Numbered from the stretch's first letter, positions 46,237-58,468 are shown. The stretch is 64,000 bases of DNA from Bimuria novae-zelandiae CBS 107.79 (GCA_010015655.1 ML976671.1:188725-252724), one strand, 5' to 3'. The notes: generated by a model not told the origin, from the sequence alone. Numbers and translations: made by a program.

Positions 46237-47822
46237 ATGAGGATCACGACAAGTCTATCATTACTCCTTTTGGCACTCACGCCGTTGGGGTTCGCACAAC
46301 AGAAACAGGAGCCTGGCTTGACTGCCGCAGTTGCACAGCTGCCTTCTTGTGCGGTATGGACGTACGAGCACAGCTTTTCGAGGAGTCTACTAACGTTACA
46401 ATAAGGTAACATGTCTTGTAGATGCTGTAGCAAAGTCTCCATGTGAGATGGACGATGCGTTATGCATTTGTACGAACAAAGAGCTGAACGCAAATGTCGA
46501 GACATGTGTGCTGAAGACATGCACTTTGAAACAATCCCTTAGTATGTTAGACCAAGTACGGCGACGACTTACTGACGGATGAACAGCAACAAAGAACGTC
46601 ACCCTCACAGCCTGCCACGCCCCTGTGAGAAACCGGACCACGTCGTTGAAGGTGACGAATATCACTCTTGGAGTAGTATCTGCCTTCTGCGTGCTTGCAC
46701 GCATCTTTTTCAAGGCCGCCTTCACTGGTGATTCGGGATGGGACGACTACTTCATCCTCGCAACCGTCGTCTGCGGCATCCCGACAACAATCGTTCAGGA
46801 CATCGGCACTATAAAGCATGGTCTCGGTCAGGACATCTGGACATTAAGTTTTGGCATGATCACCGCCTTCGCCGAGTGGTTTTATGTCGTTGAGATCCTT
46901 TATTTCTTCAATGTCGCCATGCTGAAGCTCTCTCTGTTGTTCTTTTTCCTAAGGATATTCCCCGCGAAGCCGGTCCAGCGACTTATCTGGGCGACGGTTG
47001 CATTTGACGTCCTCATAGGCGTCGCATTCATCATCGCTGCTATCTTTCAGTGTACTCCAATATCCCATTACTGGACTAAGTGGGACGGGGAACACAATGG
47101 TACGTGCATCAATGTCAACGCACTCGGGTGGGCGAATGCTATTATCAGCATTGTAATGGATTTCTGGATGCTCGCTATACCGCTCTGGCAAGTGTCGCAG
47201 TTGAAGATGGCGTGGAAGAAGAAGATATCCGTTACCCTCATGTTCTGTGTGGGCGCATTCGTCACCATCATCTCGATCATTCGTCTACAGTCGCTCATCA
47301 GCCTGGGGAACACTCAGAACCCTACATGGGACAATACAGACGCAGCCAAATGGTCGACCATCGAGATCAACGTCGGAATCATGTGGTAAGTATATCCCAT
47401 TAAAGAAGATAGAATTGTCTCGGCTGACTTTCTGCTTTCTATTAAGTGCTTGTATGCCCGCTCTCCGTCTGATTCTCGTGCGACTCTTCCCCAGAGCACT
47501 AGCATCCACCCAGTACAACAGGTCCAACGATCATTACGCCAGGTACGGATCGAATACCGATGCTCTCAAGAGCGGACACAAAGCAAGTGCGAGCGGAAGT
47601 CGGTTGGGCAAGGACAATGACTTTGCTGGGAAGAATGCAAAGGCGATCACGTATACGACAACGTTTGAAGTTCGACATGGAGATGACGAAGAGCACTTGG
47701 TGCCTATGGATGATCTGAGTCCGAAGGGGCAGAGCAGGAGGAGTAATGGGTCAAGCGAGGCGAGTGTTGAGGCGAGCCCGATTACCACGCCTGTGGCTGC
47801 CCATGCTCTAAGAAGGCCGTAA
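46237..47822 (+). CDS. CFEM-domain Pth11-like G-protein-coupled receptor
   Basis: Four exons: 46237-46353, 46406-46541, 46587-47385 and 47447-47822 (TAA), giving 475 residues. Residues 1-23 form a signal peptide (LSLLLLALTPLGFAQ). The CFEM domain follows with its ordered cysteines: PSCAVTC, SPCEMDDALCICTN, ETCVLKTC. Then come seven hydrophobic segments (first ITLGVVSAFCVLARIFF, with GWDDYFIL after the first loop, ending with MPALRLILVRLF), the layout of Pth11-type receptors. The C-terminal 110 residues are cytosolic, Ser-rich and basic. Such receptors sense surfaces or nutrients in fungi, and Pth11 in Magnaporthe is needed for appressorium formation. Choosing ATG 46237 avoids an upstream ATG (46229) that runs into a stop at once. 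The first intron has a perfect CTAAC branch site. Confidence 0.9.
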
Positions 47823-48146
47823 CATACCTTTCGACTAATTCCAGTTCATTTGAGAGCATTGAACAAGGAATGTGATGCAGTTTCTCAGTGAATCAGTTCG
47901 CTCACTGCACCCGTGTGCATGCTCCCGGGCTATGCAACGCTACCGTATCTTTGGCAGTCAGTGCGCCACGTCAGTCAGTGCACCACCCTCAAATAACTTT
48001 TATTACTTATAAAACTTTTTATACTAGGTATTTTAATTGGATTTTTGAAGATATAAAACTAGTTTATCCGTATTACGTTTTAACTTAAGAGAAATAAAAA
48101 ATAATAATAATGTATCCAGCAAACGAGCGGTGCACCCTACTAACTT

Positions 48147-48462
48147 TAGGCTAGTAAATGGGTTGGGTCGCAAGGGCCACAGTTGGGTCTGACTAAGCAG
48201 AACACCAAAATTTCAAAACTTAAACTCTCTATAACTTTTTAAATAGAGGAGCTATACTTATGCAATCTTAACATAAGATATATATATATAATTTGTATAA
48301 CTTTAAAAAAAAAAGCCAATGCTATATATATCTTATATTAAGGTTGCATAAGTATATCTCTTTTATTTATAAAAATATAAAGAGTTTAAGTTATGAAATT
48401 TTAGTGTTCTGCTTAGTCAGACCCAACAGTGACCCTTGCGACCCAATCCATTTACCAGCCTA
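48147..48462. mobile_element. MITE with 8 bp target duplication (level 1)
   Basis: 316 bp and nearly palindromic. Termini TAGGCTAGTAAATGGGTTGG and its right complement (ending CCATTTACCAGCCTA) are flanked by an exact 8 bp duplication ACTAACTT (48139-48146 and 48463-48470), pointing to a hAT-type transposase. No coding capacity. The outer 70 bp of both arms are still GC-balanced while the centre is AT-rich. Confidence 0.88.
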
Positions 48463-49603
48463 ACTAACTTTTTACAACTTATTACTTATTAACTATAATG
48501 GCTTAACTAACTATTATTTAATCACCCTATAATAAAGTTAATATATTCCTAGCTATCCTAGTTATAAATTATAATTAAATCTAAGGTATAAAACTCACTA
48601 CTATAATATATAAAGGTTTTAAAACTATGCCTTACTACTAACGCGCTAGCATTACTATATAATATAATTATAAACCTAAGTTAAAAAAGCTTATAAAGCT
48701 AGAAAAGGAGGTAATTATTAGGTATATACTTAACCTGGATTTATGAGAATTTTCGCCTACTCTAGGTACTATGCAAGATATGGTGAATAAGTTACTTACT
48801 AAGTAAGGCGCTAGGAAAATTAACGAAAAGTAGTTACATAATTTTATTAAATAAATTAATAGCCTTATTGCGTAATTAAATTAGCTACATAATTAATAAG
48901 GAGCTCTATATAAGAATTTAAAGGCTATTAAGGTCTAGTTTAATCTAGGCTGGTAAATAGATTGGGGTTAGGTTAGGGTTAGGTTAGATCCGTACGGACT
49001 AGAACAACAAAAATCTAACCTTTACTTCTTAATATCTTACTTAATACTAAAGATATATTTATACGACTTTAATGCAAATTGCATATATATATAATACATT
49101 AAAATTTTCAGAAATTTTATCTATTCTAGTCCTATATTTTCTAATTATTAAATAAAACAAAACCTATAAATAATAGATAAAGTAGACTCTAGAGTAATTA
49201 GAATTATCTAAAATTTTATATAGTATTCTTTATATATATATATACCTTATATAAAAATTACATTAATATGTCTCTAGTATTAGGTAAGATATTAAGAAGT
49301 AAAGGTTAGATTTTTGGTATTCTATGTTACAAGGACTATACTTACCTAAGCCTGTTCTGGGTAAGAGGAGGATAGGTTAAAAGGTAAAGCGCCTTATAAA
49401 TATTTAATAGTTAAGAGCTCAAGATAATACTAACGTATTTATAAATAATTTAATTCTATAACGAACTATAGAATAACTAACTTTAAAAATTTACTAATCT
49501 GTATAAGAGATATACTCGAAGTATCTTTAGTTAATTATAAAAACTAGGAAAAATATAAAGAAACTATTAAACTCTATACTATCTATCGTACTCCTTACTA
49601 TTA

Positions 49604-51724
49604 CCGATTCTTGGCAGTGCGTGCACGCCATCACTGCGTGCACGTGCGGCCCTGCAACACTAAAACTTCAACCCCTTACATCTCTACTAATATAGATCTA
49701 ATTAACGCCGCGCTTACGGCAATTAAATTATATAAACTAAAAAAAGAACTTATATACTAGAAATATATAAATTTATTTAGTGTTAATTAGTCTACCTTAT
49801 TTTAGAGATATTAAGATATTACGCGCTTACATATAAACGCCTAAAAATAATAACGTAACTTTAGCTATAAGTAAGAGGTAGAGCTCTTATAGTATATTAA
49901 AATGCTTACTAAACGCAGCCTGCCACCTACACGCTAGATAATTTAAAGCTTTACCTCTATAATAGCCTATAGAGAGGTCTCTATTGCCTAGGTTAATTAA
50001 TTTACTATACGCAACAAGGAATCCTTAATACCTTAATAGACTACTAGTATTAATTATAATTGCTACGTAGCTAATTCCCTATATAAATATGAGCTCTACT
50101 TTAGCCTCCTACGTGATAAAATCGCCCAGTATCTGATCGAGGCCCGGGATACGTACAATATGGATGAGAAAGGCTTCATGGTTGGTATCACCTCCAGGTT
50201 AAAGAGGATCTTCGATCGGCCTCTAGGGGAGGCCCACGCTGTGAGGCAGGCTATCCAGGATGGTAACCGTGATTGGATATCACTGATCGCCTGTATCTGC
50301 GCGGATGGGACTGCCCTGGACCCAGCCCTCATCTATCGGTCTATCTCTAGCAACATACAATCGACGTAGATAGAGGATATAGATCCTAATTATAATTATA
50401 TCTTTATCGCCTTATCTAAGTCTAGCTAGAGCAATAATTAGATTAGGCTAGTATAATTTAAGTAAGTATTTAATTACCTAATAAAATAAAACTCTAAGAG
50501 ATATTAATTATTAATTGTTAATAGCTATAAATCTTACCTTACTATAAACTTTATTAATTACTATAACTATAATAAGATCCTCTTAGCTATTTATTTACTT
50601 TATGTAATCTATACGCTATAGCCTCTTAACGTATTTATATTTAAGCCTCTATTAATAGCGTATTTAAATAAGCTTATAGTATTTATTTATACTAGCTAGG
50701 GCCTACTTTTTATCGCTATAAGAGACTTCTATCTAGTATTTTAAAAGGCCTAAAGTAATATAATAAGATTCTAATTAATACTTAGCGCCTTTAAAGCTAT
50801 TAGTATATTATTACTTAATTTAGCAAGGATCCTTAATAGGTTTAATTAATTAATATTAACTAATTAAAAAATATTTAATAGTAATATATTAGCCCTTAGC
50901 GCGTTAGATTAGCGGAAAATTAATTAACTCTTAAAGGCTATTATTAACGTAAGAGGTAATAATTAGGCTAAGTAACTAAGCTAAACTATATACTATATTA
51001 CTATTTAAAAACTACTTCTAAAGAATAAGAATAAGTACCTATAAGAGGTCTTAGTAATAAAATAATACTACTTTAAAAAAGGTAGGCTTTTACCCCTTAA
51101 TTAAAGCAATAGCTATTATAGTAAAGTAATATATTAGTTACTTTATAGCGTATAAAGGGCCTATAATTATTAATACTAACTTAATTAGAATAAGGAGCAG
51201 AAATAGCGTTAAAAAGCTAATTAAATAAAGGCCTGTAGGGCTAATTAATACCTTAAGGCCTAATTACTTTATAAAAAGTATATTACTTATATAGTTAATA
51301 GAAAGTCGCGCGCGTAGTAGAAGGCTAATATAGCTTTATAAAAATACTTTAATTAAGGGGCCTATAGGACTAAAAAATAATACTAATAATTAATTAAGAT
51401 TACTTAATTAGCTCCTAAAAAGCCCTTAATACTATAGAAATAGGTTATTAGGCCCGCGCAGGCCCTTAGTAGAGGTGTAGATCTAGATAGGGTAGCATTA
51501 TTAGCATTAATACTGTTAACGCGTAGGGGCCGCCTAATTAGAATACTAAGTAGATATTAATAATCTAAGTAGATAGATATTATTTATAGGCCTTAGCGAC
51601 CTTAACACCATAAAATCTCGCGATAATCGACTTTATGGGCGTCTCTACAGCCTCATATTACGGGATCAGATTTTGGTGTTACGCGTGCACGCAGTGATGG
51701 CGTGCACGCACTACCAAGAATTGG
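49604..51724 (+). mobile_element. Fot1-like DNA transposon (level 3)
   Basis: 2121 bp with inverted termini CCGATTCTTGGCAGTGCGTG and CCAATTCTTGGTAGTGCGTG, flanked by TA (49602-49603 and 51725-51726). The subterminal region carries the palindromic words GCGTGCACG repeated on both sides. The transposase remnant is on the + strand. Confidence 0.92.
49700..51580 (+). pseudogene. Fot1-like transposase remnant
   Basis: Mostly broken by stops, but a 70-codon open block (50160-50369) reads MDEKGFMVGITSRLKRIFDR...DWISLIACICADG, the first catalytic segment (D-E-K-G) of DDE_1 transposases. It closely resembles the block at 56199-56480 in another element of the nest. Ends are approximate. Confidence 0.75.
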
Positions 51725-51752
51725 TATCTAAATTGTTATTATAGTTTTACTA

Positions 51753-51831
51753 AGACTTTGTAGTCCTAAGGACACTTGTAATCCTAGGGACTTCTGTAGT
51801 CCTAGGGACCTCTATAGTCCTAAGGGACTTT
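51753..51831 (+). repeat. Imperfect tandem repeat, about 19-20 bp x 4
   Basis: Four adjacent units sharing TAGTCCTA(A/G)GGAC, part of the LTR element at 49325-52417. Confidence 0.75.
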
Positions 51832-54116
51832 TGCTTATGTAGGACTTCGTTACGTGACTACTAACCTAAGCTACCCTGCGTTTCTTTATATTGCCTTTTG
51901 TTAAGTCCCTAAGGGGTAGCTGGTCCTAAAAGAGCTAAGGTTAGTTCTCGGGCAAGAGTACTAGTAAAGTAAAAAAGGGTTTACTAATAGCTCGCACGTA
52001 TTAATAGGCGTAAGTATTAAAAGTAATACGTAGTTATAAATAAATTAATAAAAGCCTAAGTATAATCTAAATAATGGATTAATAAATAAGGTTAAACACG
52101 AAGATAAAAAGTCTATTTTTAATATTCTTATGTATAAGTCCTGTCCTATAGATTCTAAAGACTTACTTATCTTAAAGTCTTATGTGCTAAAATATTCCTA
52201 GGACTTTTAATATTTCTAGGACGCGTAACTTATTACGTAACTTATAATTAAGTTAGGACTTCTTAGCTTAGGCGTATAAATAAGTGCTAATACCCCACCC
52301 CACGTTATATTAAATCTTAATATATCTTAATACCTTTATTCTATTCCTTTACTAGCCACGGCCCCACTAGTGCCTCTAACTAGTATTCTTATCTTTAAAG
52401 TTTCCAAGATCGTAACATTCTAGTCCGTGCGGATCTAACCTAATCCTAACCCAACCCCTACCCATTTACCGTAGCTTGTCAGTTGGCACGCCGCGTCACT
52501 AAACGCGCCACCCCAACATGATCGCTCAGCCAGCAACATGAGGCTACTAAGCTACCTATAATTAATATTATTATAAGCTTTTTCAAAACGAAGTTTTCTA
52601 AGACCTGTAGATAATTACCAACTACTTAAATTATTAATACTTACTTAGTATTTTAATAATTTAGCTACTATGCGACTTTAAATTAAATATAATAAATAAG
52701 AATTTATTAATATTTATAGCTTTATTAAAAGGCTTTAAAAAAATTTACTACTTAATTTAGATATTTTAATATATTTTTAAAGTTAACTTTATATCTCACA
52801 GGCTTATTACTTAAAGTATTACTTAATAGCTTTATTAGCTCTTTACTTTACTAGTATATCTTTAGTAGTTATTTAAGTAATACGCCTCTTTTAAAGTAGC
52901 CTTATTTTAAGCTACTAGCTAGCCTAATAGGTTTTTACTTACTTACTTTTCTAAAGCTATAGTTACTACTTTTTAGTATTAATAATCGCGGGCCCGCTAT
53001 TTGCTATATAGTAATTAAAAAATAGCTTTACTATAACACTTATTTAGCTAATTAAAAGGTAAAGAGTTATTTCACCTTAAGTGTTTCTTTTACGTTACTA
53101 GAGCCTTTTATAGGGCTTTATTTTTATACTCTAAAAGTTACCTTTATATAAAAATTAAGTATATAGTTTAACTTAACTTCTCAGCCTTATTACTATCCCT
53201 TATATTAATTATAGCCTTTAGTAGCTAGTTAATTTTTCTCTAATTTAAAATGCTAAGTAGTAAGGTGAAGCTCTTTTATAATTATTAATTAAAAAGTATA
53301 GTCTAATTAAATTACTTAAAAATTATTATTAGATTTAGCAGGAAGATGCCTGTAGCTTTAAAAGCCTAAAAGATTAATAGTTGCCTTATAGTGCTAACTT
53401 AGACCTTTGAGAATAGACTAAAGAAGATTCTCTTAGTAATAGAAACTAGCCTCTAGTTATTTTATAAGAAGGCTAATAGCTTATTTAAGTATACTATTAA
53501 TAAAGGCTTAAACACGTAGATATCGAGAGGCTATAACGTAGAAGTTAAATAAAATAGATAAATAGTTAATAGGATCCTATTATAATTATAATAGTTAATA
53601 AAATTATTAAATTTTAGCTTTTATAAGGCGATTAAACACCTACTATAGCTATATAAGGCCTATTTAATTACTTAACTAGCTAAATTTAGATATAGTAATA
53701 AAGGCCTAATAGTGTTAAGTGTTACGGTCCAGAAGTCGACGGTGGGACGGCGAGCCTTATAACGGCATCTGGGCCCCACCTCAGGCTTACGTAACGTCCC
53801 AGGCTGTTCCAGATGCCAAGACCATGGGACACCGTGGGACCACGTGACCCGATCACGTGACGTCCCAGGAAATCCCATGGGATCCCACGACGCCATGATA
53901 TGGGACATCGTGGGATTCTATAGGACAAGGAGGATATATATAACGTGTCCGTGCGCGTGATGCGCGGATTCGCGTGATGCGCGGGCAACACCAAAAACGC
54001 TCCATTGAAAACAAGGCTACAGCACCACCCACGATCAATATTATCACGAGATTTTTCTTGCAGGGTAGTAATTTGATAGCTGCGATTCATTTGCACTATT
54101 TAAATCTATCTAGAAG

Positions 54117-56860
54117 CTTGACGTCGCGGCCGCTGCGTGTAGATTTGCTCGGGGCAGCAGATGCGCCCTCTGAGGCCTCCCCAATATCTGCAGCATCCAC
54201 ACCACGTTTCTGACGCTTTCTGCTCTGTAGAGATGGCTGAGAGGCCTTTCTCTTACCCTTTTGGGATACTTGTAGAGCTTTTTCAGCGTCGCGGGCAGAC
54301 TTCTGGGCAGCGCGCTAAGCAGCCTTTTCAGCCCTCTCCTTCTCCTTCGCCTTCTTAGCTGCCTCTCGCGCAGCACGCTTTTCCTGCTACATTTTCTCCT
54401 TGTATAGCTTAGCTACCTTCTTTAGCTCTACTATCTTTACTTTTTAAAGCTACTACTACTTATCTTCCTACTCTTTAATTAATTAACAATAACGTGCCTC
54501 CCTTACTTTCCTTAGTAACTATAAGATAGCCCTACTATAATACTCCTAGCACTATTAAAGGTCTAGAGTTTTGCCCTTTTTCTTATGCTTCTTCTTAATA
54601 GATAGCGCCTGCCTAAGCCCATTATTGTCATGCTTAAGCAGCTCATTTTTAACAGATAGATAGTAGAGTGATTAACAAAGCTTTTTTGTATCTTAACTAC
54701 CTTATTCCTTTACTACTAATTGTATAAGCCTATCTATCTTTCTCTAGTTATGATCACTAAGCCCTAATAAGGAGTTATTGCCTAATTCTTAATCCTGGGT
54801 GAACCTATTAAGAATAAAATTAGGATTAGGTGGCTTAGTTGGTTGGTTGGTATTTATTTTTCGTCTAGTTAATAGGGATTAAGTCCACCATCTCGCCTCC
54901 CGAAGGGCATATACGACGTGCTAAGCTATAGAATTATAGTACTAATATACTACTTTAGAAAGCATTTCTTACCTGCGCGGGTATTGCTACCATTTTAAGC
55001 TATAGCTTCCCTTCCTATTAGGGAGACTAAGCAGTGTATGTACATTAGGGTGAATCCCTTATATATGTTTAGAGGCAGTTTAGTGCTGTAAGAAGAAAGA
55101 AAAGGAAAGAGTAGATAGGTGTGGAGAGCTGGTGCTCTGTCGAATCGGAGCCGTGGCTCTGCGCGAGGAGAGCCTTTGTACTAGGCTTGGCGATGCCTGT
55201 GTCGAAGGAGATAGGTGTAGTAGGAAGGCAGAGCCAGGCCTGTCCTTCTTCTTTATCCCTAAGAGTCGTATGATATAAGGCCAGGCTGGCTACCTTGTTT
55301 GCGTGTTGTGTTAGGTCAGGGACGCTAATAGTTAGTCTTTAGAGAGCTGCGGGCAGCTCTTATTATTATAGGTGTTAAGAGCTAGTGCTCTATTAAATCG
55401 TGCCATAGCTCTTCGCATGGAGAGCCTTTGTATTTAGGCCTAGCAGGTGCCTATATCTTGTAAGAGTAAGGAGTGTCACGACTGTCTCCTTATCTTAGCT
55501 ATAGTTATAGCTTTTAACTAAACGTAAAAATCTGAGCGGCGCACAGGCCATTTTAAAAAGATTTTAGCTTACTAAGGAGCTAAAAGAGAAAATAGGGTAG
55601 CGCGCCTGCTATAACGCCTGTAGCTAAAAGAGGATGCTAGAAAACAGATTTACGAAGGCATTTAAGTCGTGTTTTAACAAAAAATTAATAGATATCGACC
55701 TTTCGGTGACCTGGAAAAGTTGATGTTCAGTGTAGGATTAGGTGGCGATATGCCTGTAGCTCTAAAAGAGCTAAGGATAGTTAATTCCTTAAAGGAGGCC
55801 TTCTACGCATTCCAGAATAGTGGGAAGAAGTCGCCTTTAGTGATAGAAGCTAAGCCCTGGCTTCTATAAAGGTAATTTAATAGCTCTACTAAGTAGGCTA
55901 TTAATAGAGGCTTAAATATCGCAACGTTAAGTGGCTAAAGCGTATAAGTTAAATAAGGAGGCAGAATAGCAAGCAGGATCTTATTCTAATTATAATAGTT
56001 AATAAAGTCTATAGTAATGTGGGAGCTATGGCCGTCTAGGATTAAAAGTTAATATAATCGTCGAGCCTTCTCTTTTGTACAGCGATTAAACACCTGCTTA
56101 AGCTAGGCAAGTCTAATATCGTTGTTTGTCTAGCCAGAGGATGATAAGGTAATAAAGACTTTATAATATCCTGCCTTAATATCCTCTACCCAGCTTAATT
56201 AGATGCCCTTGTTGGCAGCCTCATAGATAAGGCTTGGCGGCAGAGCTGATCTATCAGCGCAGATACATGCCAAGAGCGTGATCCATGCGCGATTGCCATC
56301 TTGGAGTAATGCTCTAACCTCCTTCTTCTCCCACATTCGTCTGCTGAATATTCTCTTTAATCTACCAACAATACCGATCAGGACGCCTTTTTCATCCATA
56401 TTATAGATATAACAAGGATCTATGCGATATTGATCTATCTTGCTGTGTAGAAGGTTAAAATAGAGGCAATATTTATCCACTAAATCAGCGTTGTGGCGAT
56501 TGCTATCTATCCCGACGGTCCATTACGAGATAAGATAAATGCTGTGTTGGTTAATAAAGCAGGTAACCTAGCTCTCGCTGACTGGCTCCTTTGCTATTGT
56601 TGAGGCAAAGTTCCGTATCATCTCTCTAGTAGGAGGTATATGTCTCTCTGTGAGTCTTTTGATATATCGTACAAGCTCCTCCTCTTGCTGTGGGGTGAGC
56701 TTTTGCTGGCTAGAGTTCTTGACTTGTGTAGGGCGCGTTATTCCTCTATGCCTTCGGATCAATGTAGACCGTACAACACTATATTTAGCAGCAGTTTTTG
56801 TGTACGAGAAAGTTTCGCCTAGCTTTAATAATTTAATATTATTAATCGTAGCTTAAATTA
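54117..56860 (-). pseudogene. Fot1-like transposase, disrupted
   Basis: N-terminal CENP-B-type DNA-binding region at about 56568-56762 (QQKLTPQQEEELVRYIKRL, then IPPTREMIRNFAS). A catalytic block is open at 56199-56480 (CYIYNMDEKGVLIGIVGRLK...WITLLACICADRS). The C-terminal part near 54120-54376 is Lys/Ala-rich (KAERAAKKAKEKER) with the family-typical GKRKASQPSLQSRKRQKR tail. The frame is broken by stops and by the insertion at 54835-55732. Boundaries are approximate. Confidence 0.82.
54835..55732 (-). mobile_element. 898 bp insertion with 14 bp target duplication, non-LTR-retroelement-like (level 5)
   Basis: Flanked by a perfect 14 bp direct repeat TAGGATTAGGTGGC (54821-54834 and 55733-55746). 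The related transposase remnant of the element at 52474-57938 (near 53338) lacks the insertion, confirming the empty site. The - strand reading ends in a short CCAACCAACCAACTAA-like tail next to one duplication. Long target duplications plus a simple 3' tail suggest a non-LTR retroelement or SINE. No protein is readable. Two imperfect direct repeats of about 100 bp (55121-55220 and 55368-55470) lie inside, each with an AGAGCTGGTGCTCT-like hairpin. Confidence 0.7.
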
Positions 56861-58468
56861 GATCTATATTAGTGGAGTTGCCGCGTGTTAAAGTTGAGGG
56901 TGTTTTGGTGTTGCCCGCGCATCACGCGCACGGACACGTTATAGGATAGTTTTCTTTATTAAGCTCCTTAGAGTTAACTTATATATCTTTTATGCGAGTA
57001 CGTTCTCCTATATAAACTAATAGTTATTTTATTTTATTATAAAATTAGATTATCTAGCCTCGCGCTAAGTGTCGCATTAATTTATATTATTAAATAATTT
57101 ATAAAGTACTATAATACCTTACTACCCTAACTTAAATTAGAATAAGGTGTAAGCGCCTTATAATATTAAGGGTTAAGATTCTTAACCTAGCTTAATTATA
57201 TATTTATAAAGGTAGCCTAATAAATTAGAGCTAGATCTAGGGCAGATCTGTTAGCGTATATATAGGCTATAAGCGATATCCACTCGTAGCTACTATTCTA
57301 AATAGCTTGCCTTACAGCCTTGCTCTCGTACAGAGGCCTATTAAAGATCCTCTTTAAGCGAGAGGTAATGCCAAGTAGAATGCCTTTCTTGTCTATATTA
57401 TAGATATCTCGAGTCTTAATCTAATACTACTCTACCTTTTACTATAAGAGATCGAAGTAGAGCTTATATTTAGCTAATAAATTAGCTTTATAATAATTAC
57501 TATTAAAACTAATTATTTATTATAATATTAGAGATTTGGCATAACACTAAATAAAGTAATTAATTTATAGTAAGCTAATATTCTTTTTAGCTTCTATAAA
57601 AATAAAGCTCTATATTATTTACTATATAAAAGGAAGGCTATATTTAGTAAGGCGCTTAATATATTATAAAAGCTCGTATTCTTACTATTAAGTAATATTT
57701 TAGCTACATTATATAAAAACTTACTACTAGCTAATAAAGTGCTTATACTAGTGCGTTAGTATAAATTATATAATACTAAATTCTTTTATAATTTTTTAAT
57801 ATAAGATTTTTTTAATAATTTAATTGCTTCTATCGCCGCCATAGTTAGGTTTATATTAGTAGAGATGCAGCGCGTTAAAGTTGTGGTATTACATAGTGGG
57901 GTGGCGCGTTCGGTGATGCGGCGCGCCAACTGTCAAGCTACGGTTCCAGCCTAGGCTCGCTTGTCAACGACGTTAGTTTTATATCTTAAAAAAATCCAAT
58001 TAAAATACCTAGTATAAAAAGTTTTATAGGTAATATAAGTTATTTAAGGGTGGTGTACTGACTGACGTGGCGCATTGACTGCCAAGATATGGTAGTGCCA
58101 CGCTAAGCCATGTTCGAATTTACCCTGGCCCACCTTACTAAACACCTCAGAGCAGCGATAGGAATCATAGGATTGACCTGCTCGCCCTTACTTACCTTCC
58201 CTAGCTAGCCTCTGCCCCAACGTGCTATACACAACCTTATTCAACTTGTTTATATCCTTTACTCAATCGTTCAGTTTAGGTATAATCAATCGTCTAGCTG
58301 ACAGAAGATTGAAGTTACTGGTGCCAAATCCGTTTGTTTTCACCTGTGCAACAAATGAAGCCTGGTTCTTATCATTAACCTTCTGGCTTATTCAAACCAA
58401 CTTCTCTCCGTATTCTCGCCGTGCGACTACTTCTCCTCCTTTGACCTGGGCCTGCAACACCCGCCACC

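Larger units (their letters stand above)
49325..52417 (+). mobile_element. Solo LTR or short LTR element (level 2), itself interrupted
   Basis: Ends TGTTAC...GTAACA with a perfect 5 bp target duplication TTCTA (49320-49324 and 52418-52422), cutting the right arm of the MITE. After removing the Fot1-like insert at 49604-51724 about 970 bp remain, without readable protein. Four imperfect tandem copies of a 19-20 bp unit (TAGTCCTAAGGGACT-like) lie at 51753-51831. Orientation unknown; + is nominal. Confidence 0.82.
53943..56939 (-). mobile_element. Fot1-like DNA transposon (level 4)
   Basis: 2997 bp with inverted termini ACGTGTCCGTGCGCGTGATG, flanked by TA (53941-53942 and 56940-56941). The left end has a small tandem duplication of GCGTGATGCGCG that the right end lacks. 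About 2.09 kb is its own; the rest is an 898 bp insertion with its 14 bp target duplication. It is much less RIP-degraded than the elements around it. Confidence 0.92.
53720..57165 (+). mobile_element. Solo LTR (level 3), split by a Fot1-like element
   Basis: Begins TGTTACGGTCC and ends CTTATAATA (a C-to-T change of the expected ACA), with a perfect 5 bp target duplication TTAAG (53715-53719 and 57166-57170). Its two pieces (53720-53942 and 56940-57165) add up to about 450 bp and are collinear with the reverse complement of 32919-33363, so both are solo LTRs of one retrotransposon family whose internal region is not in this window. Confidence 0.9.
52474..57938 (-). mobile_element. Fot1-like DNA transposon (level 2), split by a solo LTR
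   Basis: Inverted termini of about 50 bp starting GCTTGTCAGTTGGCACGCCG, flanked by TA (52472-52473 and 57939-57940). Its own length is about 2.0 kb. The - strand remnant near 57240-57420 reads YIYNIDKKGILLGITSRLKRIFNRPL, a damaged Fot1 catalytic block. The rest of the transposase lies left of the inserted LTR (about 52560-53700) and is heavily decayed. Confidence 0.85.
48946..57953. mobile_element. Second MITE of the same terminal-repeat type, split twice (level 1)
   Basis: Left arm 48946-49324 begins TAGGCTGGTAAATAG and contains a GGTTAGGTTAGGG run. The right arm is in pieces: the inner part up to 49324, then 52423-52473 (to CCCATTTACCG), then 57939-57953 (ending CCAGCCTA). The split is explained by an LTR insertion at 49325-52417 and a Fot1-like element at 52474-57938. 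Its own length is about 440 bp. I see no target duplication for it, so the outer right boundary is less secure. Confidence 0.65.
47943..58092. mobile_element. Outermost Tc1/mariner-Fot1-type element of a nested cluster (level 0)
   Basis: Terminal inverted repeats of about 118 bp (start CCGTATCTTTGGCAGTCAGT; right end with a one-base gap) flanked by TA at 47941-47942 and 58093-58094. The element's own sequence is only about 0.8 kb; the rest of the 10.15 kb is later insertions. Before the first large insertion a decayed CENP-B-type helix-turn-helix region of a Fot1 transposase reads DMVNKLLTK.GARKINEK.LHNFIK (about 48778-48846). The catalytic half is missing, so this copy was already deleted internally. 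Confidence 0.85.

Noticed and set aside
45457..46240. Overlapping ORFs upstream of the CFEM receptor
   Set aside because: Frames on both strands overlap, none carries a motif, and none joins through convincing introns.
48961..48990. Telomere-like GGTTAGGTTAGGGTTAG run
   Set aside because: It is part of the terminal repeat of a MITE and recurs, inverted, in that element's right arm (about 52434-52460). It is not evidence of an interstitial telomere.
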